A stretch of DNA of 28,736 bases from Lobulomyces angularis (lineage: Eukaryota > Chytridiomycota > Chytridiomycetes > Lobulomycetales > Lobulomycetaceae), in the NCBI GenBank assembly GCA_027604685.1, contig JADHYX010000289.1, forward strand, positions 1 through 28,736, given 5' to 3'. This document shows, in pieces, positions 1 to 12,534 of this stretch (position 1 is the stretch's first letter; every line of letters starts with the position of its first letter). Both the position numbers and the translations under genes were made by a program. The notes below the pieces were generated by a model, which saw only the letters and a list, made by a program, of their open reading frames with translations, did no database searches and was not told the DNA's origin.

Positions 1-755
1 AATTAATCATATTCCATTTATTGTTGTCAGGGTAGTTTAACATAAAATATTTAAAAAAATGAGTTGTATGAATAGTTTAATCGATTCGAAGTATAAATTA
101 AATTTTCCATTTTTCCATATTGATCAGATGTTCCTCTAAATACATTAGCAAATTTTATTTATTATAAGAATGTTTTTCCATTTTGTTAAAAGTAAAAAAA
201 AAAAGAGATTTTTTTCTATATTTATAGTTTTTTTTACAATTTACAATTACAATTACAATTAAAATTTATCTTAACGTCTTTGTGATTTTGAGAACTACAA
301 TTACAATTACAATTTATCTAACGCTCATTTTTTTTTGGTGATCGCTATTTTGAGAACAATTTTTTATGTTCAAAAAGATAATGCCCAAGCACTAGTTACT
401 CTATTTATTTTGGCAAATAGGTATAATATAGTGATATTCTATACTAAACGTAACTGAATGGTTTTCCTCCTAGAAAGAATCGATAAAATTGTAAGAATAT
501 ATTTTGGTATTATAGAAACATTATTTTGTTTATGAATTAATCAAAATTAAAAATATAAAAAAAAAAAAAGAAAAATTTTTAAAAAAATAAACCAGATTTC
601 TACTTCAGGTCTGTAAAATATTAAAATGAATGATAATTACATTAAAAAATCCAATTTTTATCTAACAAGTTAAAAACGGATCAAAAAAGCCCAGTTTCAA
701 TTTTTGCAAGTTCGATCAACTTAAAATATGGAGTGGTTAACAAAAGCATATTCTA
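1..755. other. intergenic, 3' of the Snu114 gene
   Basis: No open frame here looks like a gene. The stretch is very AT-rich with A and T runs, and its one clear structure is the short tandem duplication listed at 235-357. It lies beyond the stop codon of the Snu114 gene. It could also hold the end of a neighbour outside the window, but I see no coding evidence for that. Confidence 0.6.
235..357. repeat. tandem duplication of a ~61-bp unit
   Basis: Two adjacent copies, 235-295 and 296-357. Each starts with a run of ACAATT hexamers, passes through TTTATCTTAACG or TTTATCTAACG, then a T-rich stretch and a GTGAT or GTGATCGCT core, and ends in TTTTGAGAAC. The copies differ by substitutions and small indels. 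No coding role is visible. Confidence 0.7.
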
Positions 756-3700
756 CTATATTAAAATTACCATAGGATCATCAAAAAACTTTGTGACATT
801 GACATCTTCACTCAAGCCTTTTCTCCTTCTAGTCTTAATCATAAAGTCTCTTGCTAAAAACTGAGCTGTGCTAGGTTCTAAAGGTTTCAACACTAAATTC
901 TTATCCATAGGATCTCCTGGAACAATTTGCCAATGATCAAAGGAAGATTGACAAAAGGCTTGACCTTGGGTATGGGTACGCAAATCAACTTCGAATCCAG
1001 GGGAGTCAATAATTGGCAAATAAGCCTTGATTGTATATAAAGGTGATCCTGGTTTTGCAATATCTTGTGTAACATGTCCTCTAAACGCTATAGTTGAATA
1101 GAAAGTTATTACAAAAAAAATACCTTCTTTTGGCAAGCACAGTATAAATTGCAGGAACGCAATCAGCGGGAGCTTGAATTTCTACGTAATAAACTGGTTC
1201 CATTAATCTCGGAGTAGCCTTTCGAAATTTAGGTAAAAACATTAACAAAAATTCTTACCATTAAAAAGGCTGAGTAACACACTCTTCTAGAAGTTGGAAT
1301 TATCTGTCCGCCACCACGGTAAATTGGTTCATTTGCAACTAAGGCGTCCAATATTCTAAATTTAACATTCCTAATAGCTAAAAGATGATAAATTAAAATT
1401 TTTCTTCAATTTCATACGTTCATCGGCCAAAGGGCCTTCTCTGGTACCCCACTGAAAACCTTGTCGGATTGAATCTCTCACATGGTTCAACAAAGTTCTG
1501 TTCGTCTGAAAAAAATACAATTTTAAATAAAAAAGCAAGCCTTGCTAAATACCTCTGCAGGTAACGTGTCATTAATCAATACATTAGGTCCATGATCGTC
1601 TGGGCCAAATGCCCAGATATTTCGAGATGCCAACAAATCCCAGTTATAATTCTTTATAAAGAAATTCGCAACTTCCTTTTGATTTTCTCTCGAAGAATCT
1701 TTCAAATCTATTTTTAAATTTTCAATATCCTCAGCTATCCCAGTTTCTAGTGGTTCAGCAATCATTGTGAGTTTGTTCCTAAAAAAGATTGGTCAATACA
1801 TTAATTGCTTGGAATACTTTTTATTCGGAGTTTCGGCGAAACATTTCAGAGAAGAGCTTTCTACAACAGTTTCACAAAATTTAACAACTGGGTCAGCAAC
1901 TTTTATTTCTATCTCTGAATACAGTCTTCGCAAATCATGTAAAACGCAGTCTAAATAAAGTTCTCCGGTGCCTAAAATGATGTGCTCTCCAGACTCCTCT
2001 ACTTTTGTTTGTAAAATAGAGTAACTTTTGTTCACTTTGCGCAACCCGTCCAACATTTTTGGTAGTTCAGTTGGATTGACAGGTTCAACAGCTACTTTCA
2101 TAGCCGCCAATGTACTATATCGCAGGGGCTTAAAGATATACACAGGATCATCGTCGTCTTTAGTCATATCTGTAATTGTACCAGATTTTATGATAGAGGA
2201 GTCTACGCCGTCTATCAAAACCCAATTTCCAGCTGGTACTGAGGAAACTTTCACCTTATACCTGAAAAAAAAAATTAATATCTTAAAATTTTAAAAAAAA
2301 AAACCTCGAGTTATAAATGTATAGGCCAACAACACTTTGAACTGACATGTCTTCTTCATCATCTGGCGTGTAACCTTCTCCCAAACATCTGATAATTTGA
2401 CCTTGAGAAAGCGTGCCGCTGAAAACTCTACCAAATAAAGAAAATTTTGTCATGTCATCACTGTTGTACAACTTAACCACATGTACCATTAATCTTCCTT
2501 CAGGATCTAATAACTTCATTCCTAAACCTAATTTAGATTCACTCAAGTTTCCAGTATAAATCCTTTCAATTTTTTTTCCAGCACTTTGCAATGGTGACGG
2601 TATCTTAGATACTATCATTTCAATCAACCCGTTAGAGTATTCACCAAAAAATTGCTCAGTTACTAATTTCAATAACGGCTTTATATCAATCTTTAGCTGA
2701 GATGGTTTCAAGTATATTCCAAGGTTACTTAAAACTTGCTTTAAGGTTTCTTCATCTTCCCCTACCACAGTAGCATACAACTTAAATAGAGGCTCCAGAA
2801 TGAAGTGCACAAAACTTCTCTTGGAATCAGCATTTGGCTTTTTAATAAATTTTCTAGTTGCTTTATCAAAATGCACATCTCCCCAAAGTCTTTTCGCGAA
2901 TTCATCGACATCAAAATTTTCTACAAATAAAAAAATCTGGTTAACTTGTAAAAAAGAGTTACCATAGTTATCGGAATACATTTGAGAAAAGGATTTCAAA
3001 GTAAAGCACCACCCCATACTTGAGCTAGCAAAACAAACGTTACCCAATTCCGGAGATAGCCTTAATTCCTCGGAATTAGGGCATTCATTTAATATCGCAT
3101 TAACCTCTTCAATAGTATGTCTAATTTTAAAATATGCGTCATCAGGTGGTAACTTTAATTCTAATATTAGCCGATCAACCTTATTAATGACGAGAGTAAT
3201 TGGAATATTTTCATTGACTAAATGTTTGATAATTTTTTCAGTGTTGCACATTACACCTTCTATAACATCAACTACCAGCAATGCACCATCCGCTATTCTA
3301 AGACCAGCAGAAACTTCATCTACAAAATCAACATGCCCTACATTAATTGATATTAATTTATTAATTCAGAAATTATCTTTCTATTATACCTGGTGTGTCG
3401 ATAAAATTTATTAAATAACTTTTATCCCTTAAGTCTTGTAATATCAAGGAAATGGGCATAGCTTTTATTGATAAACCACGTTCCCGCTCCAACTGATGGA
3501 CATCGGTGTAACGATCATACTGATTAAGATCATTAAAATTTAAATTCCTTAAGTTTGAATGTGTTTTGTGTACTAACATATCTACCAGTGCTAAATTTGA
3601 TAATATTTTAAATGAAAAGTTATAAATAAAAAAAAAACGTACTCGTCTTTCCATGATGCAGATGTCCACATATTACAACATTTCTGATCAACTCAGGATG

Positions 3701-4196
3701 GGCTTGTAAGTCAGCCATAAATTCTTTACTAAAAGTTGTGGATGGCAGATCCTTTTCACTTACGTATGTTTTTTTTTCTTTTATGGGAGCAATAATAGGT
3801 TCTGTTAAAGGTTGAGTATCTTCCTCCTGCACTAAAGTTTCGACATCTGGACCATAAACTTCCTCCGCTGTTGGGTAATACTTTTTATCTTCATGTAATA
3901 CGATTTGATTATGTTGAAATTCTAAAATTATTTCTAAAATTAAAAATCAGTTCAAAGTAAATCACCATCGATTTGCATTAGTTCCATTCCACTAGAAGGT
4001 TGCCGAGAAGGCTCCTCTTCAAATGTTTCTCTGTTTCCTTCCTCTGCTTTAGTCCCCTCTTCTTGAATTTCCATCTCATCTTCAGATTCCTCTAATTCTG
4101 GGCCAATATAGTTACCTGATAAGTATAAAATTATTTAATTTAATTAATGCATTATAAATATTCCTGTTTACCAAATTCGTCATAAAGATCACTCAT
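756..4196 (-). CDS. SNU114: U5 snRNP GTPase Snu114 / EFTUD2
   Basis: This is the EF-2-like GTPase of the U5 snRNP, which drives spliceosome activation and disassembly in the nucleus. Twelve exons join without a frame break into 984 residues, close to the human protein (about 970): 4172-4196, 3966-4115, 3643-3933, 3390-3590, 2963-3337, 2305-2920, 1818-2261, 1553-1778, 1418-1505, 1259-1377, 1124-1218 and 756-1080. The N-terminus [16 protein letters not shown] is the family signature, followed by the usual acidic stretch. The GTPase motifs are GHLHHGKTT (residues 148-156, split by an intron), DTPG (220-223) and NKVD. EF-2-like domains follow, with AVEPVNPSELPKML-type and CFAETPNKK motifs, and the C-terminus has [10 protein letters not shown] and KFFDDPM. 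The protein ends about ten residues earlier than usual. The acceptor of exon 3 could also be 12 nt further on. The intron at 2921-2962 is 42 nt and free of stops in frame. Confidence 0.97.
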
Positions 4197-4404
4197 TTGA
4201 GGAAATCAAGGTTAAATTAAAAAAAATATTCTGAAAAGAATCCTTTAGTGATTAAAAAACTTAATTTTGAATTAAAAATTGAAAGTAAAAGATTGAAAAA
4301 AAGCTATCAGTTTTTTAAATGTATCAAAAATAATCCTTTTTTAAACTTTCTGTTTTTTTATAAAAACCCTTAAAATCGGGGTTTCTTACAAAAAAAAAAA
4401 AAAA
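4197..4404. promoter_or_regulatory. divergent intergenic region, SNU114 / bL21m
   Basis: This 208-bp gap separates two genes transcribed away from each other, so it must hold both promoters. I see no specific motif. A run of 15 A (4390-4404) stands directly before the bL21m start codon. Confidence 0.5.
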
Positions 4405-4968
4405 ATGTTGAAATTAATAAAAGGAAGTAGGTTGTTTTCAAATTCCAAGAGTACCTCATCGATAGGAGATGTTATAAAAAATTCTATTGCTGAACGAAGT
4501 GGATTAAATTCTTCAACTAGCAGTATACAAAAAACAATTAATTCTAAAAAAACTGAAAATATATCATCTGGAGATACCTTTTATAAATTGCCTGCTGCAG
4601 CAAAAGACAAGTGGATGTCGTTTTCTCAAGAGGATCAGTTTTATGCTATTATTCAACTCAAATTAAAACCTTACTACATTAAAAAGAATGACATTATTAT
4701 ATCCAGTAAGTTAAACGATTTAAAACCGGGCGACAAAATTAATTTGGAACACTGCTCTGAACTAGGTTCAAAGAATTTTATTTTAACAGGAAAACCTTTA
4801 ATTGATAGAAATTATTTTAAAATTGAAGCTGTTGTTTTAGAGAATTTTAAGTCTGACCTTCTAATAAAAGAAAGGAGAATGAGAAGAGGAAGAAATAAGA
4901 TAGTAATAAATACTAACAGTCATACTGCCTTAAGAATTAGTGAAATTTCTGTCAATCAAAAGTTTTAA
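4405..4968 (+). CDS. mitochondrial ribosomal protein bL21m
   Basis: A single-exon gene of 187 residues, the only intronless gene recognised in the window. The first ~55 residues are Ser/Lys-rich with few acidic residues, as expected of a mitochondrial presequence (MLKLIKGSRLFSNSK...). The C-terminal half fits the L21 fold: a GDKINL strand, then LGSKNFILTGKPLID, EAVVLENFKSDLL, a basic RRMRRGRNK stretch and a final SHTALRISEI strand, which matches the R-R-x-R ... T-x-L-R-I ending of fungal MrpL49/L21 proteins. It would be part of the large mitoribosomal subunit. The assignment is from pattern memory, not a search. The start is preceded directly by a 15-A tract. Confidence 0.78.
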   Translation: MLKLIKGSRLFSNSKSTSSIGDVIKNSIAERSGLNSSTSSIQKTINSKKTENISSGDTFYKLPAAAKDKWMSFSQEDQFYAIIQLKLKPYYIKKNDIIISSKLNDLKPGDKINLEHCSELGSKNFILTGKPLIDRNYFKIEAVVLENFKSDLLIKERRMRRGRNKIVINTNSHTALRISEISVNQKF

Positions 4969-5302
4969 ACATTTTTTTTTTGTACCTAAAATTATTTAGA
5001 ATAATTATAATTGGATGAGTAGCAAAATAGAAGTTTTGTCAAATATTATTTAAAATCTAAACTGTTTTTTACAGGTTTTTTTTTTATTTTGCTTTTTGAC
5101 TGTATACTATAGTTGACTTTATGCAACGATTAATCAGTACTACAATAATCAATATATTTACAATTACTTTCTTCAATTAGCAGAAAATATTTTTGAAAAC
5201 CTTGCTAATAAATTTTCCTTGGTATAAGATCTAAAAAATGGAAGCAATTCATTACAAGAGTTAAATTAATTATTTATTAAAAAAAATAGTAAATGAAAAG
5301 AA
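4969..5302. other. intergenic between convergent genes
   Basis: A 334-bp AT-rich gap between the stop codons of bL21m (+) and CWC15 (-). No coding stretch, repeat or RNA is recognised. It presumably holds two 3' ends. Confidence 0.6.
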
Positions 5303-6318
5303 TTATTTCAAAAACTTCGCCATAAATTTTCTATGAAAGTCGGACCTTAACAAATCATTAATAAAACGCTTTTGGGGTTTATCAGATAATCCTTTACTTT
5401 GATTTTTAAATATAACATCGTCGTCCTTTTAAGATGTAGCAAAATTAAAAAATAAATACATATAGCACTCTTACCCATCTTCTTTTCACATTGAATTCGT
5501 TACTGACATTCAGCAATGGATTTCCAGTTTCAGCTTGTTGACTTAACAATTCTTGCTCCTCAGCCCTACAATATTACATTCGATAAATATTACAATTTTA
5601 AAAAAAAATTAAATACAATTTCAATCGTTCCAATCGTTCCTTTTCTTCAGCTCTTTCCTTTTTAATTTTCTCCAGTTCTCTTAACAGATCAGCAGTATCA
5701 TCCTCCTCTTCCTCGTCACTGGAATCTTCATCACTGGATTTATCTGATTCCTTCGTTTTTGCTTCTTCTTCTTCATCAGAATCCCGCATATTCTTTTTTC
5801 CTTTCAAATCAACTTCTTTTTTTCCATTATTCTCACCAGTTGCAACTTCATCTTCCTCTTCACTACTTTCATCATCAGTATCATCTGCATCTATATTTTT
5901 TTCCAATTCTTTTAATTTTAATTCAGCTTCCTCTGATAAGTTAACACCTAAAACCGACCATTATTAATGGTACTAAAAATTAAAATAAACCTTTTTTTGA
6001 TTTTTTTGATTTATTAAAATATTCTAGTTCAGCTTGTTTCAACTTTTCTATCATTTCTTCTTTATTTTTAATGTCCACTTTACTATTTTGCCCAACCTTT
6101 CTCTTTTTCAGAACTTTATGTGCAGGTAAATCTAATGATGAAAACATATGCTGTGGAGCATTATTGCTATCTCTTAAGCTAAAACCTCCTACGGCTGGTA
6201 ACCTTTTAAATGTAGTTAAAAGCGATTAAAAATTTTTATTCACTTTTATGTAAATGTATAAAAATAAAAACAAAACTAAAAAAAAAAAAAACCATGTTGG
6301 ACGAGCTGCTGTAGTCAT
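5303..6318 (-). CDS. CWC15: spliceosome component Cwc15
   Basis: Cwc15 belongs to the Prp19/Cef1-associated complex of the active spliceosome. Five exons (6293-6318, 5991-6202, 5617-5947, 5475-5565, 5303-5425) give 260 residues. The start MTTAARPTW is diagnostic of the family. The middle is Glu/Asp/Ser-rich and leads to [20 protein letters not shown], the signature helix. After it come [21 protein letters not shown] and [22 protein letters not shown], the conserved C-terminus. The first intron (90 bp) is longer than most here and lies directly after the family's start motif. Together with Snu114 this makes two spliceosomal proteins within 6 kb, which may be chance. Confidence 0.95.
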
Positions 6319-6674
6319 TTCAAATAATTATTTAAGCAAAGTTGGAAAAAAATAAATTTATCAATAAAAATTTAAAATTCAAAGTTAAATTAGGAAATTT
6401 TTTGTTACACATGTTACTAATTTTTGTTACAAAACTTGTATTTTTTTATTTCTATCTATATATAATAACTTCAAAATTTTTCTATATACATCAAGATTTT
6501 TATCATCAATCCTCGACAAGTATATTTGATATAATATTGATAATTTTTAAATATGTAAATTATAATTAAAAATATGTGTTTTATAACGTGGTTAAATTTT
6601 CAAAGTTCTTCTACTTAAAAAAAATTAAATGAAAAAACTGCATTATTATAATATTAAAACAAAGAACATTTTTT
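6319..6674. other. intergenic, CWC15 promoter side / SerRS 3' side
   Basis: A 356-bp AT-rich region. A 75-codon open frame on the + strand is almost all Phe, Ile, Lys, Tyr and Leu and has no ATG at its track start. I read it as composition noise rather than a gene. Nothing else is recognised. Confidence 0.55.
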
Positions 6675-8485
<1,811 letters not shown>

Positions 8486-8827
8486 AATTTAATGTTAAAG
8501 AACTAAGAGTAACTTTGAAAATAAACAAATTGAAAAAATGTATTTATTTTTTCTTTTAAAAAAAAAATATTTGATGTGGTTAAGCCTATTTTATTTAATC
8601 ATACTAACATGAATCAGCACTAAAATAGCAATCCTACGACTGCTGTAACCAACAAATTATTTTGATAAATAACCAACATTTTTTTACATAATTTTTTGTT
8701 TGTTTCTCACTCATAAGTAACTTTCCTTAAAATAACTGATTATGAAATGAAATGAAAAATATATTAAAAAATTAACTACTCCTAACTTTATATTTTTAAA
8801 TTTTTTTATATTATGATTATAAATTAA
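8486..8827. other. intergenic, SerRS promoter side / fibrillarin 3' side
   Basis: A 342-bp AT-rich stretch between two genes of the same strand. I see no further gene, RNA or repeat. Confidence 0.55.
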
Positions 8828-10129
8828 CTATTCATCCTTCTTCACCTTTTTTGGTGCGCGGTACACTCCTACAACAATCGCATGATCTCTCTCATACGGC
8901 TCCAATGTTAGTTGCTCCTGCGGTTTAATTTTTTCCTCTATTAATTTTTTTACTTCCTTCGCAAAAACAGTCGCAGCATCAACTGTAGAATCAATACAAC
9001 TAGCCTAAAAAATATTTAAATAGCTTCAATTTTTGCTTTTTACCTTAATACTGATAACAATATGGCCCCCAGCCTTTAAAAACATGTGTGAATTAAGGGA
9101 AATTATACGAGCTTGATCTGGTTGAGCAACATCAGCAAAAACTACATCTACCATACCCACTAACATTCTATATTTATGTGGATGACGAGCATCTTCAATA
9201 ATAGGTATTACATTTGTTCTTTTTTTGGCAATATTGATTAAATCACGCCCTGATCGGTGTGAAAATTCAACAGCGTACACAAGCCCAGTCTAAAGAATTA
9301 AAATGGGAAAAAGTAAAATTAAAATCACTCACAGGGCCAACAATATCTGCAACATGACTCACAGTTGTGCCGCTTGAAGCTCCAAGGTATAATACTTTAG
9401 CACCAGGACAAATATGAACATGATCGATTCCGCCTAAAATACCGGCTGCAATTTTTGATCTAAATGGATTCCATACACGGTATTCCGTTTTTGTACCATC
9501 ACCATTCTGTTTAAAATAAAAATTAAAAAATTAAAATAACAACATATATTAATATTACTTCAACACTAATTCTTTTTTCTCCATAGGTGCTTTCACCAGG
9601 AACCAAATTTTTAGTTACTAGTAAATCTTCTTTTCCTCTAGCAACAAACACTCCTGCATGCCTGTGAGGCTCAACAATTACTTTGGCACCACCTAATACA
9701 AATATTTTTTATATTACTTTCATCATTTTTTGAAAAACTACATACCTTTAGCACCACCTCTCCCTCCACGACTACCACCTCTTCCACGACCTATAAAAAA
9801 TTATATTTTCAAAAAAGGCAGTTAAAAAAAAAAAATACCTCCAGGAGCACCCCTACCCCTAGCACCTCCTCGCGCTGCACCTCTACCACCACCTCGTCCA
9901 CCTAAAATTATTTAAGTATAAAGTGAAATATCCAGTAGATTTGTGTACCTCTATCTGATCCGCCTCCTCTGCCAAAACCACCTCTTCCTCTACCACCTTA
10001 ATTAAATAATAGATAAATTTTAAGTTAATTTCCAATGTGAAAAGAACGTAAGTTCATCATTTTGGATTAAGTAATACCTCTATCTGAACCTCCTCTTGAA
10101 CCTCCTCTTCCTCGAACTTCGAATCCCAT
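8828..10129 (-). CDS. NOP1: fibrillarin (box C/D snoRNP 2'-O-methyltransferase)
   Basis: Fibrillarin methylates rRNA ribose guided by box C/D snoRNAs in the nucleolus. Eight exons (10078-10129, 9949-9996, 9839-9901, 9746-9790, 9559-9692, 9333-9506, 9044-9289, 8828-9004) give 312 residues. The first ~70 residues are a Gly/Arg-rich (GAR) domain. The rest is the methyltransferase: [33 protein letters not shown], the SAM-binding [32 protein letters not shown], the [15 protein letters not shown] segment and a C-terminus with [20 protein letters not shown]. Introns 1-4 are all phase 1 and each splits a Gly codon. Exons 2-4 (48, 63 and 45 nt) are therefore symmetric and all encode GAR sequence. Exons 1 and 2 both end in GGSDRG. 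Confidence 0.97.
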
Positions 10130-10377
10130 ATTATTTTATTTACGTATTGTTTAATGAGGGAGAACGTGAATTAAAAAAAAAAAAAAAAAAAAAAATTCCG
10201 TCCAAAGAAATTTGATTTTAGTGCAAATTGCGCCACAAGAATATGTATGTAAAAATATAATTTTCTATAATTCTGCTTCTTTGTTTATGATAATCATAAT
10301 GATGACAATGATAATGTTACAAAAATTTCCAATGTAGTATTGTAAAAAAAAAGTACTGGACAGGTTACAATGACATA
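10130..10377. promoter_or_regulatory. fibrillarin upstream region
   Basis: A 248-bp gap on the 5' side of fibrillarin. It contains an A run of more than 20 bases (about 10172-10194), 40-60 bp from the start codon, and beyond it a GC-richer patch (AGTGCAAATTGCGCC, about 10219-10234). A promoter must lie here, but no known element is recognised. Confidence 0.35.
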
Positions 10378-11263
10378 TTAAGAACTGCAATTTTTCAACA
10401 TCAGGTAAACAAAATAATGAAAAGCATCTCCAAACGTATTAGTTTCTATCTTCCAATTGTATTCCGATTTATCTAGAAATATTTTACGAAAATGCTGTAC
10501 CTCTGTTAACTGTAAAGAAAATTTTAAGCTTACTGCTTGGCCAAAGGTGATGTATAGAAACTTTCCAGAATTTGCTTTCAAAACTCGCGAAACTTCTTTA
10601 AGGTACTTTCCAACCTCCACTTTCAACTCTTCAGGTGGATCCCAAACATCTCCTTTTTTACACTTATAGATTAAGTATTATTATTATCAGTTTCAAAGTT
10701 GTATAAACCAAACCAGAAGTGCATCCATAGTTCCCTTATCAATAGCTTTGAAAAATCAATTGAATTTGAAAAATTTTTCACTACCTGCATCAAATTCACC
10801 GTTAGAAAAGTCCGACATATCTTTAACATTCATAGTAATCCATTTCATCTCAGGTTTATCTAAGTTTCTCTCCTTCATAAAATTGATGACATTTTCTGCA
10901 TAGTCAACATTAGTGATATTTTTGTAACCTTTTAAGATCCCTCTTTAATATTTCTGAAAATTCTGTACATAGAAATGACAAACCTTTCAAGTACATATCT
11001 TCTGAGAGTTTACTGAAACTTTTAAGAAAGGGAATTTAAGTAATGAAGAAAACCTGTTTCCACATCCTAACATAAGAATTTTATCTGATTTCTTCAAGTT
11101 GGCTGAAACAAATTCTTCAAAGTGAGAAAAATCTTTAAACCAATCGTACAATTCACTGGATCTTTTGAAAATATTAGTATTGAAAATTTATTTCTCTTAA
11201 CTCATAACGTTTTTCCCAATATTCTTGCGAACTATATTCTTCGTTACTATCTGGAAGTCCCAT
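10378..11263 (-). CDS. EEF1AKMT4-like class I SAM methyltransferase
   Basis: Seven exons (11202-11263, 11054-11161, 10984-11018, 10785-10928, 10714-10745, 10534-10662, 10378-10494) join in frame to 208 residues. The order of motifs follows the EEF1AKMT4/METTL13-like group: EYWEKRY near the start, YDWFKDFSHF, motif I ILMLGCGNS, NITNVDYA (acidic end of beta-2), then FDAAIDKGTMDALL, the characteristic D/E-K-G-T-x-D-A-L-L block. A helix VGKYLKEVSRVLK follows, and the end is FHYFVYLMLKN. The human relative methylates a lysine in eEF1A, so a translation-factor substrate is likely but inferred. The last intron (10495-10533, 39 nt) can be read through without a stop, and I call it an intron because the encoded insert is absent from relatives. 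Two exons are only 32 and 35 nt. Confidence 0.85.
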
Positions 11264-11473
11264 CGTTTTTTGTCAACTTTCAAGTTACACAATAGCATTT
11301 TAACAACAAAAGTTATGACCTTATTCCAGAAGAAGCATCATTCATATTTTCTGAACTAATTCTCCATATGCTAAGATGCAATGATGAAATTTTAAATGGT
11401 CAAAAATTAATATGTGCTAATTCATCTAAGTTATAAAACTTTTATTGCTGTCAGATTTGAAATTTACAGCAAA

Positions 11474-12479
11474 CTAAACAGAAAGTCTTTCTAAATATGC
11501 TTTCCAACCTGCGTCTCTATACAATTTTGCTTTCTCTACCATTATATTTTTTTCTTGACTACCATATATTCCTCTACCAACAATAATAATATCAAGGCCC
11601 TCTTCTAAAATAACTTGCCGAGGAGTTCTATATTGCTGACCTAAAGTGTCTCCAGTAACTTCCATATTAACTCCGGGTGTCATATATATGAAATCTTCTT
11701 TTTCATTTTCTAATCTTTTTTGACCTATGAAACCAATAACAAAATCCATATTTTTTCTTGCCATTTCCAAGGTATCCAGAGTGTACTGACCTATATTACT
11801 ATTTATTAAACATTCTACTAAGTGAATTATACCTTTCGCGAGTGTCCCTTGCGACGACATTTCTGCTAACAAAAGTAAACCACGATCTAGAGGCAACCCT
11901 ACTTCTTTTAATCCGGATACAATTCCCTCCCCTTAAATATCAGTTTTTGTAAGATTTTCAAGAAAAAATACCTGGAATTGGGTGCGCATTGGTAATATGG
12001 GCCCAGGAAGCAATATTATATATACCAGCAGAGTACTGAAATTTGACGGTGTTTCCTAGAAAAGAGGTTTATTTTACCAAGACTAACGTAAAATAATAAA
12101 TTAATACCAATATCAGCAAATTTTCTATCTTCAAATATCAAAAAGTCATGTTTTTCACACAGGTTCTTTAACTCCTCAATAAGATTTTTATCAAAATCAA
12201 CAATAATGTCTATATGAGTCTATGATAAAAGATAAAATTTAGATTTTCTCCATAAAATTACTTTTAAAACGCAAATATAGGGACCCAGATAATCTAACCT
12301 TATTAGAAATTTGATTAATTTTTTAGTTTACCTGCAATAATTAGCAATTCGCTTTTAGTAGTAACATCAGCAGCAATACATAAATTTGTATTTTTTCTTT
12401 CTATTGTATTAAGCAACGCTTTAGCTGCAGGATTTTTATGCAGAAGTGAGCGAGCAGCATAAGTTGAGCTATTTTTCAT
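11474..12479 (-). CDS. URA3: orotidine-5'-phosphate decarboxylase
   Basis: This enzyme converts orotidine monophosphate to UMP, the last step of de novo pyrimidine synthesis. Five exons (12332-12479, 12262-12293, 12108-12219, 11972-12055, 11474-11931) give 277 residues, the length of fungal Ura3. It is not fused to orotate phosphoribosyltransferase as in animal UMPS. The N-terminus [19 protein letters not shown] is Ura3-like. [15 protein letters not shown] carries the substrate Lys, and [21 protein letters not shown] is the catalytic D-x-K-x-x-D signature. [30 protein letters not shown] and IIIVGRGIY complete the TIM barrel with the phosphate-binding Arg. The second acceptor has to be the AG at 12294-12295, because the AG 5 nt upstream would bring a stop codon into frame. 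It is transcribed divergently from TIM9 only 55 bp away. Confidence 0.97.
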
Positions 12480-12534
12480 TAAAATTTTTTTTTTTTTTTT
12501 TTTTATTTTAATAACTACAATTACAAATTTTAAT
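12480..12534. promoter_or_regulatory. 55-bp divergent promoter region, URA3 / TIM9
   Basis: Only 55 bp lie between the two outward-facing start codons. The segment holds a T run of about 20 (about 12485-12504), which reads as an A tract before the URA3 start on the minus strand. No other motif can be supported. Confidence 0.6.

Noticed and set aside
6342..6569. 75-codon frame on the + strand
   Set aside because: Almost only Phe, Ile, Lys, Tyr and Leu, no ATG at its start, no splice context; composition noise in AT-rich DNA.
9997..10077. Box C/D snoRNA in the first fibrillarin intron (an ATGATGA box C word on the minus strand)
   Set aside because: No CTGA box D and no closing stem follow within the intron.
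12294..12300. Upstream AG acceptor (12299-12300) in the URA3 second intron
   Set aside because: It brings a TAG into frame; the AG five bases further on restores [11 protein letters not shown].
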